60,000 nucleotides of DNA from Branchiostoma floridae (GCF_000003815.2 NC_049979.1:12316766-12376765), one strand, 5' to 3'. Positions 28,701 through 37,681 are shown, counted from the stretch's first letter. Notes: generated by a model not told the origin, from the sequence alone. Numbers and translations are program-made.

Positions 28701-31700
28701 TTTAGGGCCATTTATAGGGAGTGGGTAAACTTGACAAGATTCCAAGCCACAAAGGCAGTTGTGTTTTTCTGCGAGGGAGGGGCAAGGAGTTAAGATCAAG
28801 CAAATATGAATACAGGATACACTTAGCGTCCAAGGAGGTCCTTGTGCTTTGGTCATGACTGCAGCTAAATATATGCATTTTTGATAGACTGAGCTCTCAA
28901 TTGTTTGCACAGTCTGTTAGCGTAAGGACACACACACTGCTTTGACTCTAACTTGAATTTCTCAATTGAACATTGTTTAAGTCCAAAGTAGCCAGCCTCA
29001 TCTTTATACAGGATGGGAAACCATCATGGTAGCTGCACATGTAGTACAAAATGCGTGATGAGCAATGAACCTCCAAATTCATAACATTTTTGGCTTTCAA
29101 GTTGTACACACAAGTTTTACAGCCCCTGAGTTAATCAGGCGAGAGTAGGTTAAGCGAATAAACAGAGACAAAGTCCAACCATGTATCTATTGATCGACTC
29201 TACATCCTGGGGTAACCCAGCTATTTGGGGACTACTCCAGACTTGGAACACTGCACCAGGTGTTTTTGCAGTGTTTTCCTTCTTATTGTATTATGACAGT
29301 GATGTATGGTTGTATATAACCTTAGGAGGTCAGCAAAGCTTACTTCTGATAATAAATAGCAGTCAGTCAATCCCTGGAACAGAGTGGCTACACACTAATT
29401 TAAATCCAATTCATATTTGATGAGAAATGAACCTTGAGCACTCCATGGGAGTCTGAGTACACAAAATCATTCTTATTGAAGATAGATTGGTCTGATAATA
29501 CATATAAAAACAGTCAGTCAATCCCAAAACATTTGTGGTTTGTGCACCAACTGAAATCCAGGAAGTTTTTTAAACTGATGGGAAATGAAATTTGAGCACT
29601 CAAAGGGAGCTTACAAGTGCACTAACTAATTGTTAGTATCATAGTGGTAAAGTAGACCACTGAGGGTCAAATTATGAGTGTTTCACTATTAGTGTTTCCC
29701 CTTCCACCCCTACCTAGGTATGGCACGCCACTAACTACCACTACCTGAACTATGTCTCAAAATTGGCAAATGTGAGAAATCTACATAGCATAGAAATCTA
29801 CTTGCTTTAAGCTACTACATCCAACATCCTAGACTGATAAAAAAGCTAGAAACTTGGGACATCTATAACCAAGATCACAGTGCCAGCTAAGACATTTGGC
29901 AGAAGCATTATCAAATCTATAACTGAGAAAGAGAGTATCATTCTGTTTTGCACGTTCCTCACAGTTCTTGCTAAGCTAACCTCATAAGGACATTGTTGAG
30001 CTGTGTTTGGAGGGGGAGTAGTCCCTGAGACACATTACTGTCATTCCAAAGGGGTTACAAATCACAATTATCAATAGTTCTGGCAGCTGATATGATGATG
30101 TGATATGAACTGGATGGGCCAGATTAGGTTGATGAAGACACGACACTTGATCAAAGATTACAGTGCAACCAGTTGTGACATTAGTACTGAACATCATAGA
30201 CATAACAGGTGAAAACTATAAAATAGCTATGTGGATTGTTCATTAGGTTTTCAAAAGTAAGTATCTGCAGTGCCGTGGCATTGGGGTACAAATCTGTAAG
30301 ACGAAACAAAAGGTAAGCCACGGTTTTTGAAATGCTGAAGTGGAACAACACAGAAATCTGAAGGAGTCTCTCTACAGGGGTGACCTCCTCAGCGCTGTTG
30401 TTTGAAATGGTCCATCAGCAGCACATTGACATTTGTCATTTTTCATGCAGCAGCACTTGCTGACAAGAAGAAGTGGCAGTGCCCTGGGCGTGTACACAAT
30501 GGTGTGAGGAGGGGGTGTACTCCTGACAGAACCCTGCTGCTGTCAGCGTATCATTCAAAACAAGGCCTGCACTGGATACAGACCATACCGCCTGACGTCT
30601 TACTAACACACAGAAGGCCTGTGCTGGATACAAACGATACCGCCTGACGTCTTACTCCAATTCAGATAGGAGATTCTGACTCATACGATTCAAGTAGAGA
30701 CTCCAGGCACAAAAATAATGTAGGAGACATTGCATTGATTTTAGCACAACTTGAATTTAAGATGGGTATTAATCGCCATTGGTAAGTGTATCTAGGCTAT
30801 GGATACAGTATGGACTCTACAAGGGAGGCCTGTGATAAGGCACCTTTGCTCTGCATGTAGTGCAATGCATGTATCTCATGTCCAATGCCTGTAACAAACC
30901 CCCTACATAACTTGGAAGGTGCCAGCAGCATTTCTTAGCCTTTTTGGCACCATGGTTTGATACCAACAGTGACCTGAGCTGCAGGGAGCCAGGGTGTTGA
31001 AGAGCGATCCGGGCTGGGGATGCCCTTCACTGGGGGGGTCTAAACCAGTGCTGGAAACTCTGCATACACGGCCACAGGTCAGCCCCCTGTGTCAGTCAGT
31101 ATCCTGCCTTTTGGGACTCCTGCCAAAAGCCCCCAGTCTACCTAGCTGTGTTTATACAAGCACTGCTCAGGGGAGTGACTCAGAACTAAGTAAGATCCTT
31201 CCCCATGGTTGGAATATTTGTCTGCCCTCCATAGGCTGCATTCTTGGAGGGTGAGTGCGCTCCTTCTTCCACTGGGAAATCAGATGAACTGGGAAACTAT
31301 AAAATGCATCCGGCCGCTGTGCATCTCTCCAGAGCAGTTAAACAATGTAAGGAACAACACAGCCTCATTAAACTTCTTCAAGGGTCAGGGGTGCACCTGA
31401 GGTGGGCCGCCACGTCCTGTGGAACACCCTTTGAACTGCCCTTACTTCCTACCAAGGGGAGGAAGCAATGAAGTTTACAAGTAATTGATAAAGTTATGGC
31501 TCATTAACTCATATTTACATTAATTTGACGCCCAATTACCACCCACCAAGACCACCTCTGGAGAGAGCTAAATACGTCTATCTATTGCTATTATCTCTTT
31601 TTCTAGACACAACTAATGAAATCACGCTTATAAAATTGTGGAGATTATATCGATTGACATTCAAATCAGACGTTTTAGTGACAGAGGCGGCCATGTGTAC

Positions 31701-34700
31701 TAAGTGTGGACATGGTGCGACTGTTTTCACACAGACAACATTTTTCCCTTCCAGCTGATCAGTTTTGTTTGGGTAACAAATCACTCGCTGTCACGTGTTA
31801 ATGAACTCCTGGGAAGCGAGTAAATATGGAACAACGGTCATGCACATTTCTGGCCCACCCTCCCCAATTAGGTATCAATTAGCAGGTGTGAGGAAACGAA
31901 CAACACAAGACTTCAGGGGGGAAATGCCTCATTCCTTGGCGGTGTCAAAAACTTCCTGATAAGCAGGGGAGAAGAGCACATGTGTAAATAAATCTTGGTC
32001 CTGGTGTGTGAAGCACCAACAAACAAAGATATCCCCTCCACATGTCCAGTGGTCAGTCAATGGGGGCACAGGTTTGTTGACAGTGGTTGGAGGGGAGGGG
32101 AGGGCGACACCCATAGGCAAACTTTCTCCAGACTCCTCAAAGGCAAACTGGGTGGCTAGGATTTCCGAGAATTTTCCAGAATGACGCAGGTAGCGAAAAA
32201 ATGTCCCTAAATGGTAGTCTGTGATGAAACAGCTTGCCCAGGCAGCAGGGCAAGCCATGCATTATCCGTGTGTCTCCTGTTCTGATGGGTGTTTACAGGA
32301 TTCACTGTAGATGTGTCAGCTTTGGATGGTGCTGTCTATTGATGTTTTCAGTGGAGCATGGAGCCGAAAAACATTCCCCAAATGGTTGCGACTGCATGTT
32401 TACCACAAAATTATGCCCCGCAAGAATCCAACTTATGTCCCAATCGGAACAAAGAAAAAAAATCAGTCAAACTAAGCAACTCATCAAATTGTTTCAATGC
32501 CCAAACAGTTTGAATCATCCTTCCTGATACTAAGTTGTTTATCTTGACATTAGATAAGGTCTTCCAGGAAGCAGTAAACAGAGAGGGAGGAAAACTTTCA
32601 TTGCTAAAATAACAGATGACACAGCCAATAGATTATGGGACCCGCCCTTCCCACAGGATGTTCCCTCTTGTTGTGCACACAGGAAACAGATGTTCACAAT
32701 GTTCTCCACCTTATTACGTACTTTTGAGACCAGACCAAAAAAAGTCCTACTCCAATCACGCAAGCTCTATTTGCCTTCGCTTGCATTTGATGTAATACAA
32801 GGCTATTCACTATTTTTCCTTCCAAAGAAGTTGGCTGGCAACCAAAAGTGTGCATCAAATTACTGTCTTGAGAAGGTAAGTTGACCCCTAACAGACCCAG
32901 CGGAAAGTGAAAGGAAGGGGTGAATGGACAATCTGAACAACAGTAATTTAAAACTTACCGCTATCCTTATAAATACAGCTCTTTAGTGGCCTTCTAGGAA
33001 CCGATGCTTTACGTAATAGTCCCTCACAAATTGTTTTTCCTTTGTTGTTGGTATTCATGGATAATTTAAATACATAGATGGGCAAGGTTAAAAAAAAAGA
33101 TAATTATGCGACTTTCCTGGCTTTGTGAAGAATGGATGCTGAAACAAGCACAGCCTTTGTAAGACTACACAAAACAATGGAGTTAAACATTGTGGATCCG
33201 ACAAAAAGGCCAACGTGATCACTTAGAGGACAACAAGTGCAAAAAAGCCAGGGATCTTTTCAACATCAAAAGGGGAATACTACATGCTAAGCTTGGGATA
33301 TGGGCTGTATAGGGGACAGAGTTGGCGGCTAAGTGACCTTACTAACATTACTTACAGGTGTGACAGGGGCTTGGCAATAAGCTTTCCTTCAGAGCCTACG
33401 GGGTATCCTGTGTGAAACATTAGAGTCAGAACCTAAAGTCAGCAGCATTTTAATTGGCAAGTACCCTTAATGTCTTACTGAAGGAAAATTGTCCAGAAAC
33501 ATCCAGGTAGGTCTTCCATCCTCTTTTTTTTAATACTTCCGTGAGCACCTTTTAGTTGTCAGCAGATATCAGTTGGTAAGTAAATGGCAGGGCAGACTGT
33601 CAGGCACCTACACAGAGACTCCCAGTTCCCCAATTAGTTGACCTTATCCCTCAGTACATTGCTTAGTGTGTTTGCCACAAACAGGGACACAAAGCCTGGC
33701 AGGGGAAGGGCTGCCCTGGGACCTGTGCTGCTGTAGAATGTGGCGTCCAATGTTTGTCCATACCAGGACTGGGCTCACTTCTTTAGCAAAACACTGCACC
33801 CTGCCCAGCAGAACATAAAATCTGGGCAAAAGTTGACCAGCCAGCCAGCCAGGATAGCATGGCTGGCTATACTTAGCTGGAGAGACTCACAATGCTCTCC
33901 CCACCAGCACCTCGCCTCTACGCGAGTTCCAGTTACCTCAAAACGGCGATGCTATTGACTAACTACTACTGGTACCAGAGTGCAAACAATGGAAGAGAGT
34001 GGTCTTTGTTGGGCTGCTTGTCTATACCTTTTCTTTGCTGTCTTTCAACTGTGTCCTGCTCAACATACCAAAAGGGGGGCATGGGAAGCCGAAGGGCCCA
34101 GCTACACAAACTGCAGCGTGGCCGCCCTTTCTCTCAAGTACGTGCCAGTTGCACGTATTGACATCCTTGCCAGGAGGCCCAGAACCCATTGATGCTCGCT
34201 GTTGTCGCACCTATCGGCCTGAGCTTGCCGCCAAACTGTTACATCCTGCCAGACCCACCGCACCGCAGGTACCACCACATTCCTACCATGCCTGCTGAAA
34301 GTAAAACACCTACTCTCACAGGAATATTCGCCAACTCCTTCATCCCTGCACTCAGATTTAGAAAAATATACTACTGACCTAGAATATCGACTCCAGAGTC
34401 ATAGGAAAAACTACACGTATGTTCCCCCGTACAGAAAACTTCAAACAACAAATACCGGTACTGTAGTGCAGGTTAAATTTTGTTTCTGAAAATATTCAGA
34501 AAACCAAGGAAAACAAACTGGCTTCTCCAAGGAATAGCAACCAACCCCTCCCCTCCATAAAGTAAGACTTAGATCTAAAGAAATGTAATTTTACAGACGA
34601 GGAAAGTTTGATCCGTGACGATAAAACCTGGCCTTTAGGTCCCATGCTGAGAGCAGCCTATACCAACGGACTGGTCAAGTGGGGTAAAACCATGACTCTT

Positions 34701-37681
34701 CCGACAATACACATCTCCACACCACATTTCATGTGAAAGAGTGCCCCGCTGAGAAGAGGAAATTCATTGAAATAGAGGCATATGTGGGAACAATGCCCTC
34801 CGTCATTTGTTTTGTGGAGCTTGTTTATATTTCGGACTGAAAAAGTGCTCTGAGGTGAGAATGGCACCAATTGAGAAAATGTAAATTTTTTTGATGAGTT
34901 GTGAATAGGTGCAAAGTAGGCCAATAGATAGCCTGGTCACACACCATTACAATCACAACTTTTCACCAGCATGTGAATTGCTCACAATAGCCTGGGCCAT
35001 CACCCAATGGAACGTGGGGGGGCAATGGGTGGTTCCCTGAGCCCTAACAATACACATGGAGAATCCTGACTGCTGCTTGCCAGAAAATAAACACTGGATG
35101 CAGGCCAAAAGACACAGGTTGGTCCTGTGGTTTCCCTGAGCACTGCACTCTCTACTCTGCCCCCACATTTCTCATCTTTAACGCCAACATAATTGAGTGG
35201 AGGCTGGCATGTAAAACACGCCTGCCTCCTGTCTTCACCGCTCTTGTTTGAAAACCGGGACCCGGCCTTGAAGTTGAGACTGTGCAAAGGCGAAATGGCT
35301 CCGGGTGCTTGAGGAGTGGACTCGGCTGAGACTGAACCCTTTTGTTTCTGTTTGCTTGCGGGCGTGGACTTGCCATTGGTGCTTTTGCACACATTTGAAC
35401 AATGGTATTGACTTCCTGACATTGAGCCCCTCGCTGTCACCTTCTGTCCCTCTTTATTCCGGGTAAGAAGTACTGGACCAACGTGGCTCACATAAAGACT
35501 GCCTTTGTACTGCCAAAAAACTCTGCTCTCAATACTGGAACGAGCTGGTTTAACCCTTTTAAGTTATCGATTTGGGTTTATCTTTCCTTGTTTACTGAGC
35601 ACTACTGGGTAGTAAACAACAAAAGAACATCTACCCGACATACAAAAAGATATTGAACGGGACCAAATATAAACCTATGTTGACTTCATACCTTCAAGAA
35701 ATCCCTATGAGTGTCAGGCCGTCTCAAAATAATAATTGCTTTTCAAACAAAATGGTAGGCAGGAAGCAAAGTAACAAAAAGTAGGATCAAAATTAAAAAG
35801 AAGACTTATGTCCCCACTATTACTTGAATTTACTTCCCATGGACCGTTGTACCCCATGTCTCTATCATATGTAATAATCATAGCATCTGCTCTGAGCTAG
35901 GGCCTTTAATTTAAGTCCTCCCTAGGAAGTACCTCAGGTTGCCAAGGTAACTAATGTTAGCGTGGGCGGACAGTCAGTGACCTCTGGACTTACCATTCAT
36001 CTCTGAGATGGCCAGCAAGCATTTGGGCTTGTCCTCAAAGGAGAAAGGGTTGCTGCAAGCCCTCGCTCGTTCACATACGCACGTCCCTTCCACCATATTG
36101 CAGCCTGTAAACATCTGTTCCTTACACGGAGTCTCTTCTTCAACTGCGAATGAATACACATCACAGTACACTTTAACATTTGTGTATTGTAAACTGCAAA
36201 TACGCATGTCTCAATACATACACATAAATATCACCCCCATACCTTTGTTATCTTTTCACTCTATCATAAGCTAGTGTCCTTTTAGCAGACTGTTGGGAAA
36301 ATGATTACATGACTACAATGGGTGATGTGTTTTGAACTACAATTTGAATACTGGCAGATCAATGGAGTGCTAAATAAACAGGTTAATTGGAAATGATCAA
36401 GTCCATCAAAAGTGCTAACATGTGATTAATGACATAATGGGTCGTGATTTGCATATGATTAGCTGAAGTCTTAAAATTTGAGTGGGCAGTCTGGTAGGGG
36501 AATACACAATACTGAAATACATTTCTGAAATACACATTAATGTCATGATAGAATAAAAAAAATACATAACGTTATATATTTTTCCCCAACAGAACTAAAG
36601 AAATGTGTAAAATATTTCCAATTCTTGGCAATGTCTGTCGAGTCCTGTATAGTTTATTTGATGGGGCCATGATAGGTGTCAGTTGTGCGATCCTGTCTGT
36701 AGATAGGGACCTGTCCCAGATCGGGATCACGGTATTGAAACTTGGACACGGTTGGCCGGTTCCCCAGTGTTCTCGAGTGTCGGGAGAAGACGGCTCCCTC
36801 TATAACCCCGTGTTACGGAATCTCCGCCGTATCTTCGAGGCCGACACACGGGGGATACCTTTACTGTGGCGGAAGACAACCACGCCACGAGCCGGTCTCG
36901 CTGAAAGCCGAGCCGAGTTGCCGATACCCGGGCTTCGGATTTCATTCCCCGGCCCGAGGGCAACAGTTATGCTAATGGTCGCGGTCGGGCCGCCGGATAG
37001 CAGGCATTCTTTCGGCACCGCAAGGAATGAAAAAAGGGGACCGGGAAGGCAGGGGAAGGCAGACAGCGATTTTTACAGCAAACTTGATCGCCTGACTCTC
37101 ATTCCTCCGCATTGCTAGACACTCAAGGATAAGCCTTGGTGTTGACTCAACCACCCTGACACAAATCATCCCGGACTAGCAGAGGCACACTGGCGTCTAC
37201 AAAGGGGGGTTCTATAGCCAGCATGGGTTTACCCCAGGGCAAGTGTATTGTCATATAACATATACAAATGAAAATCGACGTTAGTAAGAAATATGAAAAC
37301 AGCAATCTTATGGGGTGTTTTGGGGAGGATTTTGGGAGGTGTGACACAAATAACGGACCTACCCTGACAGACGCCAACTTCGTTGCCCGTGATGTGCTCG
37401 CCATGTTTGGGGGACGGGATGACACAACGGAGCCCGCGGTCGCAGGTCCCCTGGATGCCGTACAGGCCGCCACACGTCTCGTTGACTCGCCGGGCACAGA
37501 CTTTACAGCAGTCGCACACGTCCATGGTCGTTCCGCCGGGGCAGTCGACGGGCACCGCGCACTCCTCGGGCTCGCACGGCAGGCAGGAGTGCGCTCGGGC
37601 GCCCGGCAGCGGGACCCCGCGGGGCAATCCAGGCCAGCCCGCTGACCAGAGCGCGAACAGGACCAGCACACGCACACCCAT
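1352..37681 (-). CDS. CRIM1: CRIM1 orthologue, whole gene (15 coding exons)
   Basis: Cysteine-rich motor neuron 1 protein, a type I membrane protein. In vertebrates it binds BMPs and other cystine-knot growth factors through its VWC repeats and tunes their processing and delivery. Coding join on the minus strand: 37681-37363, 36143-35994, 18103-17855, 17566-17443, 13592-13468, 13260-13078, 11692-11492, 10799-10680, 9707-9426, 8662-8450, 6873-6658, 6350-6123, 3603-3403, 1999-1895, 1704-1352. Every intron has GT/AG ends and the joined frame stays open for 1,022 codons plus stop, close to the human length (about 1,036). Order of modules: signal peptide 1-31, IGFBP 32-106, linker 107-156, CR module 157-239, CR module 240-322, VWC 323-450 (two), antistasin 451-584 (four), VWC 585-870 (four), stem 871-927, membrane segment about 928-952, tail 953-1022. 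The module order matches human CRIM1 one for one from memory of that protein; I ran no alignment program. Confidence 0.95.
1895..1999 (-). CDS. CRIM1: CRIM1 exon 14: Thr/Pro-rich juxtamembrane stem
   Basis: Thirty-five codons with no cysteine, rich in Thr, Ser and Pro (QPTPAFTTTPLSPVHTT), the kind of sequence that is often O-glycosylated. It has no ATG, so I placed it from its splice signals (gtccag acceptor, gtaagc donor) and because it keeps phase 1 between exons 13 and 15. Low-complexity stems diverge fast, so the support is splicing and phase, not similarity. Confidence 0.82.
2000..3402 (-). other. CRIM1 intron 13
   Basis: AT-rich intron of 1.4 kb. Open frames on both strands are short and have no recognisable product. 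No repeat family identified. Confidence 0.8.
3403..3603 (-). CDS. CRIM1: CRIM1 exon 13: VWC domain 6
   Basis: Sixty-seven codons. It contains EKWNIDQCTHCYCVGGHQMC and closes GECCPVC. The loop before the CC pair has an acidic run (PEEEQ) where human reads CVEPINVEG. This is the last ectodomain module before the stem. Confidence 0.94.
3800..3965 (+). mobile_element. tRNA-derived SINE copy
   Basis: A box-like AAGTGGCTAGGGCAGCG is followed by a B box-like GGGTTTGATTCCTGG (3841-3855). Next comes a body with CTTTGGGAATGGC and GACTTTCCTCACTC, matching the body of the SINE at 40.5 kb. Diverged and probably inactive. Confidence 0.65.
4391..4437 (+). promoter_or_regulatory. Promoter-like motif cluster in intron 12
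   Basis: On the strand opposite CRIM1: a CRE-like TGACGTAA (4391-4398), TATAAAAA (4419-4426) and an E2F-type GGCGGGAAAA (4428-4437) within 47 bp. No coding exon was found downstream on the plus strand. Confidence 0.25.
6123..6350 (-). CDS. CRIM1: CRIM1 exon 12: VWC domain 5
   Basis: Seventy-six codons. An acidic, Pro-rich spacer (DDTGADMFPLPPDMSEP) precedes a VWC domain with ESWKANVCTSCVC and RPVLRKGQCCPQC; RPVLRKGQCCP is identical to human. Phase 1-1. Confidence 0.95.
   Translation of the reverse strand, partial: TIQERTCSPCPRTCRSPSCAMGRRARCSSTGNPGRPTSAPAVSVSMATSRVTPRRVRPSGARDQSSGRGSAVLSA
6494..6617. mobile_element. Foldback (MULE-like) MITE in intron 11
   Basis: Inverted ends TACTCTCCAAGCAGAGGTT and, at the right end, its complement AACCTCTGCTTGGAAAGCA. 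Flanks TGTTTCATG (6485-6493) and TGGTTCATA (6618-6626) agree at 7 of 9 positions, as an aged target duplication would. The interior (TTTTTTGACGTGTTTTAGGC) resembles the element at 42.7 kb. Confidence 0.8.
6658..6873 (-). CDS. CRIM1: CRIM1 exon 11: VWC domain 4
   Basis: Seventy-two codons. It contains GGEYFVEGETWQLDQCTQCT and CPPLLCQNPIRTDGSCC; GGEYFVEGETW is the same as in human. NAS near the start is a possible N-glycosylation site. The short intron that follows holds a transposon. Confidence 0.95.
7094..7147. repeat. 27-bp tandem duplication
   Basis: Two copies of a unit containing CTGCCCCATTTATTTTCATG, at 7094-7120 and 7121-7147, with two differences. Confidence 0.85.
7412..7745. repeat. 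Imperfect minisatellite, about 50-bp period
   Basis: The start CAAACCCCCT recurs near 7412, 7470, 7516, 7565, 7612, 7662 and (degenerate) 7724. Each is followed by a T/C-rich stretch with TTTTTCACCTTCA-like text. Spacing is 44-61 bp. Strong purine/pyrimidine strand bias throughout. Confidence 0.75.
8265..8405 (-). mobile_element. Probable tRNA-derived SINE fragment
   Basis: On the minus strand a B box-like GGGAGTTCAAATCCTGG (8347-8331) lies downstream of CATGGTACATTGGTTTGCAA. It is followed by TTGGAAAGGCAAAGCAGC, like the CTTGGGAA..GCAC body of the other copies. Confidence 0.5.
8450..8662 (-). CDS. CRIM1: CRIM1 exon 10: VWC domain 3
   Basis: Seventy-one codons. A Pro-rich linker (APFLPPSFPIP) leads into a VWC domain containing GWHDGCRECYCHGGQEMCAL and closing GQCCPTC. 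The human domain has the near-identical WHDGCRECYCLNGREMCALI. Confidence 0.95.
8663..9425 (-). other. CRIM1 intron 9
   Basis: 0.76 kb intron; nothing recognised beyond splice sites. Confidence 0.8.
9426..9707 (-). CDS. CRIM1: CRIM1 exon 9: antistasin repeats 2-4
   Basis: Ninety-four codons holding three antistasin repeats in one exon: CDLHCPYGFKVNRQGCETC, CDKRCPYGYKINKHGCEMC and CEKHCTFGYVQNSKGCDIC. The linker PAPKKC between repeats 2 and 3 parallels human PRPKKC. Phase 1 at both ends. Confidence 0.95.
9708..10679 (-). other. CRIM1 intron 8
   Basis: 0.97 kb intron; AT-rich, nothing recognised. Confidence 0.8.
10680..10799 (-). CDS. CRIM1: CRIM1 exon 8: antistasin repeat 1
   Basis: Forty codons, phase 1-1. 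It carries CPDMENCTLACKHGY, then SNIFGCPVCQC: the six-cysteine antistasin pattern found in leech protease inhibitors and in CRIM1. The exon starts with a Pro-rich spacer (TLPPPV). Confidence 0.92.
10800..11491 (-). other. CRIM1 intron 7
   Basis: 0.69 kb intron; a small direct repeat AATGACAGCTACC near 11.0 kb, otherwise nothing seen. Confidence 0.8.
11492..11692 (-). CDS. CRIM1: CRIM1 exon 7: VWC domain 2
   Basis: Sixty-seven codons, phase 1-1. It shows LAHGDHYKMDDCTFCTC and ends CCPVCE, next to the human LAHGDRWREDDCTFCQC. A second in-frame AG (ccatggccag) lies 12 nt inside the exon; the first is preferred because it keeps the EDP start seen in human. Confidence 0.94.
11693..13077 (-). other. 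CRIM1 intron 6
   Basis: 1.4 kb intron whose first third is a foldback element (11.77-12.10 kb). No exon recognised. Confidence 0.8.
11768..12101. mobile_element. Inverted-repeat element with CACCTGCA-rich interior
   Basis: Ends CAGGGCTCAAAATA and, inverted, TATTTTGAACCCTGA bound 330 bp. Inside are repeated CACCTGCA / TGCAGGTG motifs and AGCTGATATC-like text. No clear target duplication. A related partial copy lies near 25.8 kb. Confidence 0.6.
13078..13260 (-). CDS. CRIM1: CRIM1 exon 6: VWC domain 1
   Basis: Sixty-one codons in one phase 1-1 exon. A von Willebrand factor C (chordin-type) domain with CHFCKC in the middle, FCFTAQCGDLQCQNYYVPDG, and the closing CCPIC. NNST near the start is a possible N-glycosylation site. 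VWC repeats in this family bind BMP-type ligands. Confidence 0.95.
13468..13592 (-). CDS. CRIM1: CRIM1 exon 5: second half of second CR module
   Basis: Has no ATG of its own, so it is easily missed by an ORF scan. It reads CECRAGICEETSQCEEGTV, then RRIIKKGEGKPGSCCDVFEC. The acceptor is cttgcag and the donor gtagga. The boundary with exon 4 rebuilds a Ser codon (AG+C), giving PPSCEC against TRCEC in human. The human segment SRGDGTPGKCCDVFEC aligns here, and the RGD triplet is replaced by KGE. Confidence 0.93.
13913..13940 (+). repeat. Single foldback-element end
   Basis: AACCTCCAAGCAGATGTTGG followed by GGGTAGAAAATCG, the same subfamily as the end at 45.06 kb. No partner end found nearby. Confidence 0.6.
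17261..17282 (+). repeat. Single foldback-element end
   Basis: AATCTCCAAGCAGATGTAGG with GGT following, 160 bp upstream in plus coordinates of CRIM1 exon 4. No partner end found. Confidence 0.6.
17443..17566 (-). CDS. CRIM1: CRIM1 exon 4: first half of second CR module
   Basis: Encodes PEDCSSVVC, CPPDSEPVPSDQPEDSCCPL and then PP. It begins in phase 1 and ends in phase 2 (CCA AG|gtacgt), the only exon of the gene with a phase-2 end. The missing half of the module is supplied by exon 5 across a 3.85 kb intron. Confidence 0.92.
17855..18103 (-). CDS. CRIM1: CRIM1 exon 3: first CR module
   Basis: Eighty-three codons, phase 1 to phase 1. It opens with RPDCSKARC and contains CPDDSILIEGYTPAGECCPL, CECNPSGCLERMC and GKGEPGECCDKYEC, all close to human CRIM1. 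The acceptor reads acagcag: using the second AG gives the start used here, and using the first AG (start 18106) would add one codon without changing the frame. The 17.9 kb intron 2 lies upstream. Confidence 0.95.
18564..18611. repeat. 24-bp tandem duplication
   Basis: Two copies of GCTCAAGATTAAAAATATTG plus four bases, differing at a couple of positions. Confidence 0.85.
18904..19354 (-). other. GC-rich block with overlapping open frames
   Basis: On the minus strand one frame stays open for 125 codons and has cysteines in GCDGRIRMTCRDQTTRNVCY. Another ends in a hydrophobic run AVFCVSVVTAVII just before a stop, and a third reads IFDFRDVSFTFLCLNC. No single frame joins them and I do not recognise a family. 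It may be a decayed gene fragment, an exon of a nested gene, or chance in GC-rich DNA. Confidence 0.2.
23332..23438. mobile_element. Short foldback element
   Basis: A perfect 17-bp inverted repeat CCTGGAGTCCAGTCTTG (23332-23348) pairs with CAAGACTGGACTCCAGG (23422-23438), and weaker pairing continues inward (CTACTTCCAA against TTGGAAGCAG). Total 107 bp. Confidence 0.65.
25744..25860. repeat. Partial CACCTGCA-rich repeat
   Basis: Contains GTGCAGGTGGATATC, ACCTGCACAGCTCC and ends ATTTCGAGCCCTGA, like the right end of the element at 11.77-12.10 kb. The left end is not clear. Confidence 0.45.
26680..26840. other. CpG-rich block in intron 2
   Basis: GC- and CpG-rich relative to its surroundings, with GAACAAAGGTTAA (a TCF/SOX-like ACAAAG core) and TTTTATTGG. 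A candidate regulatory segment on composition only. Confidence 0.25.
27720..28070. other. CpG-rich block in intron 2
   Basis: Contains TGTGGCGCCACGG, CCGGCCGTCATCACC and GCAGCGGCAATGG. A 118-codon plus-strand frame crosses it but shows no known domain. Candidate regulatory segment. Confidence 0.25.
29347..29620. repeat. Diverged tandem duplication, about 145-bp period
   Basis: Both copies have TCTGATAATA, CAGTCAGTCAATCCC, GAAATGAA and TTGAGCACTC in the same order. Confidence 0.7.
30562..30656. repeat. Two-copy repeat, 52-bp spacing
   Basis: AAGGCCTGCACTGGATACAG and CATACCGCCTGACGTCTTAC recur after 52 bp with few changes. Confidence 0.85.
35994..36143 (-). CDS. CRIM1: CRIM1 exon 2: six-cysteine linker module
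   Basis: Fifty codons, phase 1 at both ends. Six cysteines are spaced around GCNMVEGTCVCERARACSNP, which parallels the human segment GCN..NGKCECN...CSNPF. The acceptor is cattcgcag and the donor is gtaagt. Its separate function is not known to me; in the family it joins the IGFBP module to the first CR module. Confidence 0.92.
36144..37362 (-). other. CRIM1 intron 1 with CpG-rich segment
   Basis: 1.2 kb intron. From about 36.77 to 37.03 kb it is strongly CpG-rich, right behind exon 1, and includes ATGCTAAT, an octamer-like POU site. A 171-codon plus-strand frame runs through it but looks like a by-product of composition. Confidence 0.6.
37363..37681 (-). CDS. CRIM1: CRIM1 exon 1: signal peptide and IGFBP-type module
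   Basis: Residues 1-106. The ATG is the first in its open frame and has a good animal context (A at -3, G at +4). A hydrophobic stretch at about 3-20 (VRVLVLFALWSAGWP) makes a signal peptide; cleavage is likely near 31. The IGFBP module then shows CLPC, CDCCKVC (56-62), an N-glycosylation site NET at 67-69, and a GGLYGIQGTCDRGLRC block that is almost identical to human CRIM1. The usual IGFBP signature CGCC reads CDCC here. The donor is CAGG|gtaggt, leaving phase 1. Confidence 0.95.

Larger units (their letters stand above)
18104..35993 (-). other. CRIM1 intron 2 (17.9 kb)
   Basis: By far the largest intron. It carries a GC-rich block with overlapping open frames (18.90-19.35 kb), local tandem repeats (18.56, 29.35, 30.56 kb), a palindromic element at 23.33 kb, a CACCTGCA-rich partial repeat at 25.75 kb and CpG-rich blocks at 26.68-26.84 and 27.72-28.07 kb. 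Large early introns often house enhancers. I found no convincing nested gene. Confidence 0.75.

Noticed and set aside
36603-37118. 171-codon plus-strand frame in CRIM1 intron 1
   Set aside because: Runs through a CpG-rich stretch where stops are rare; no domain, no signal, and the opposite strand is equally open.
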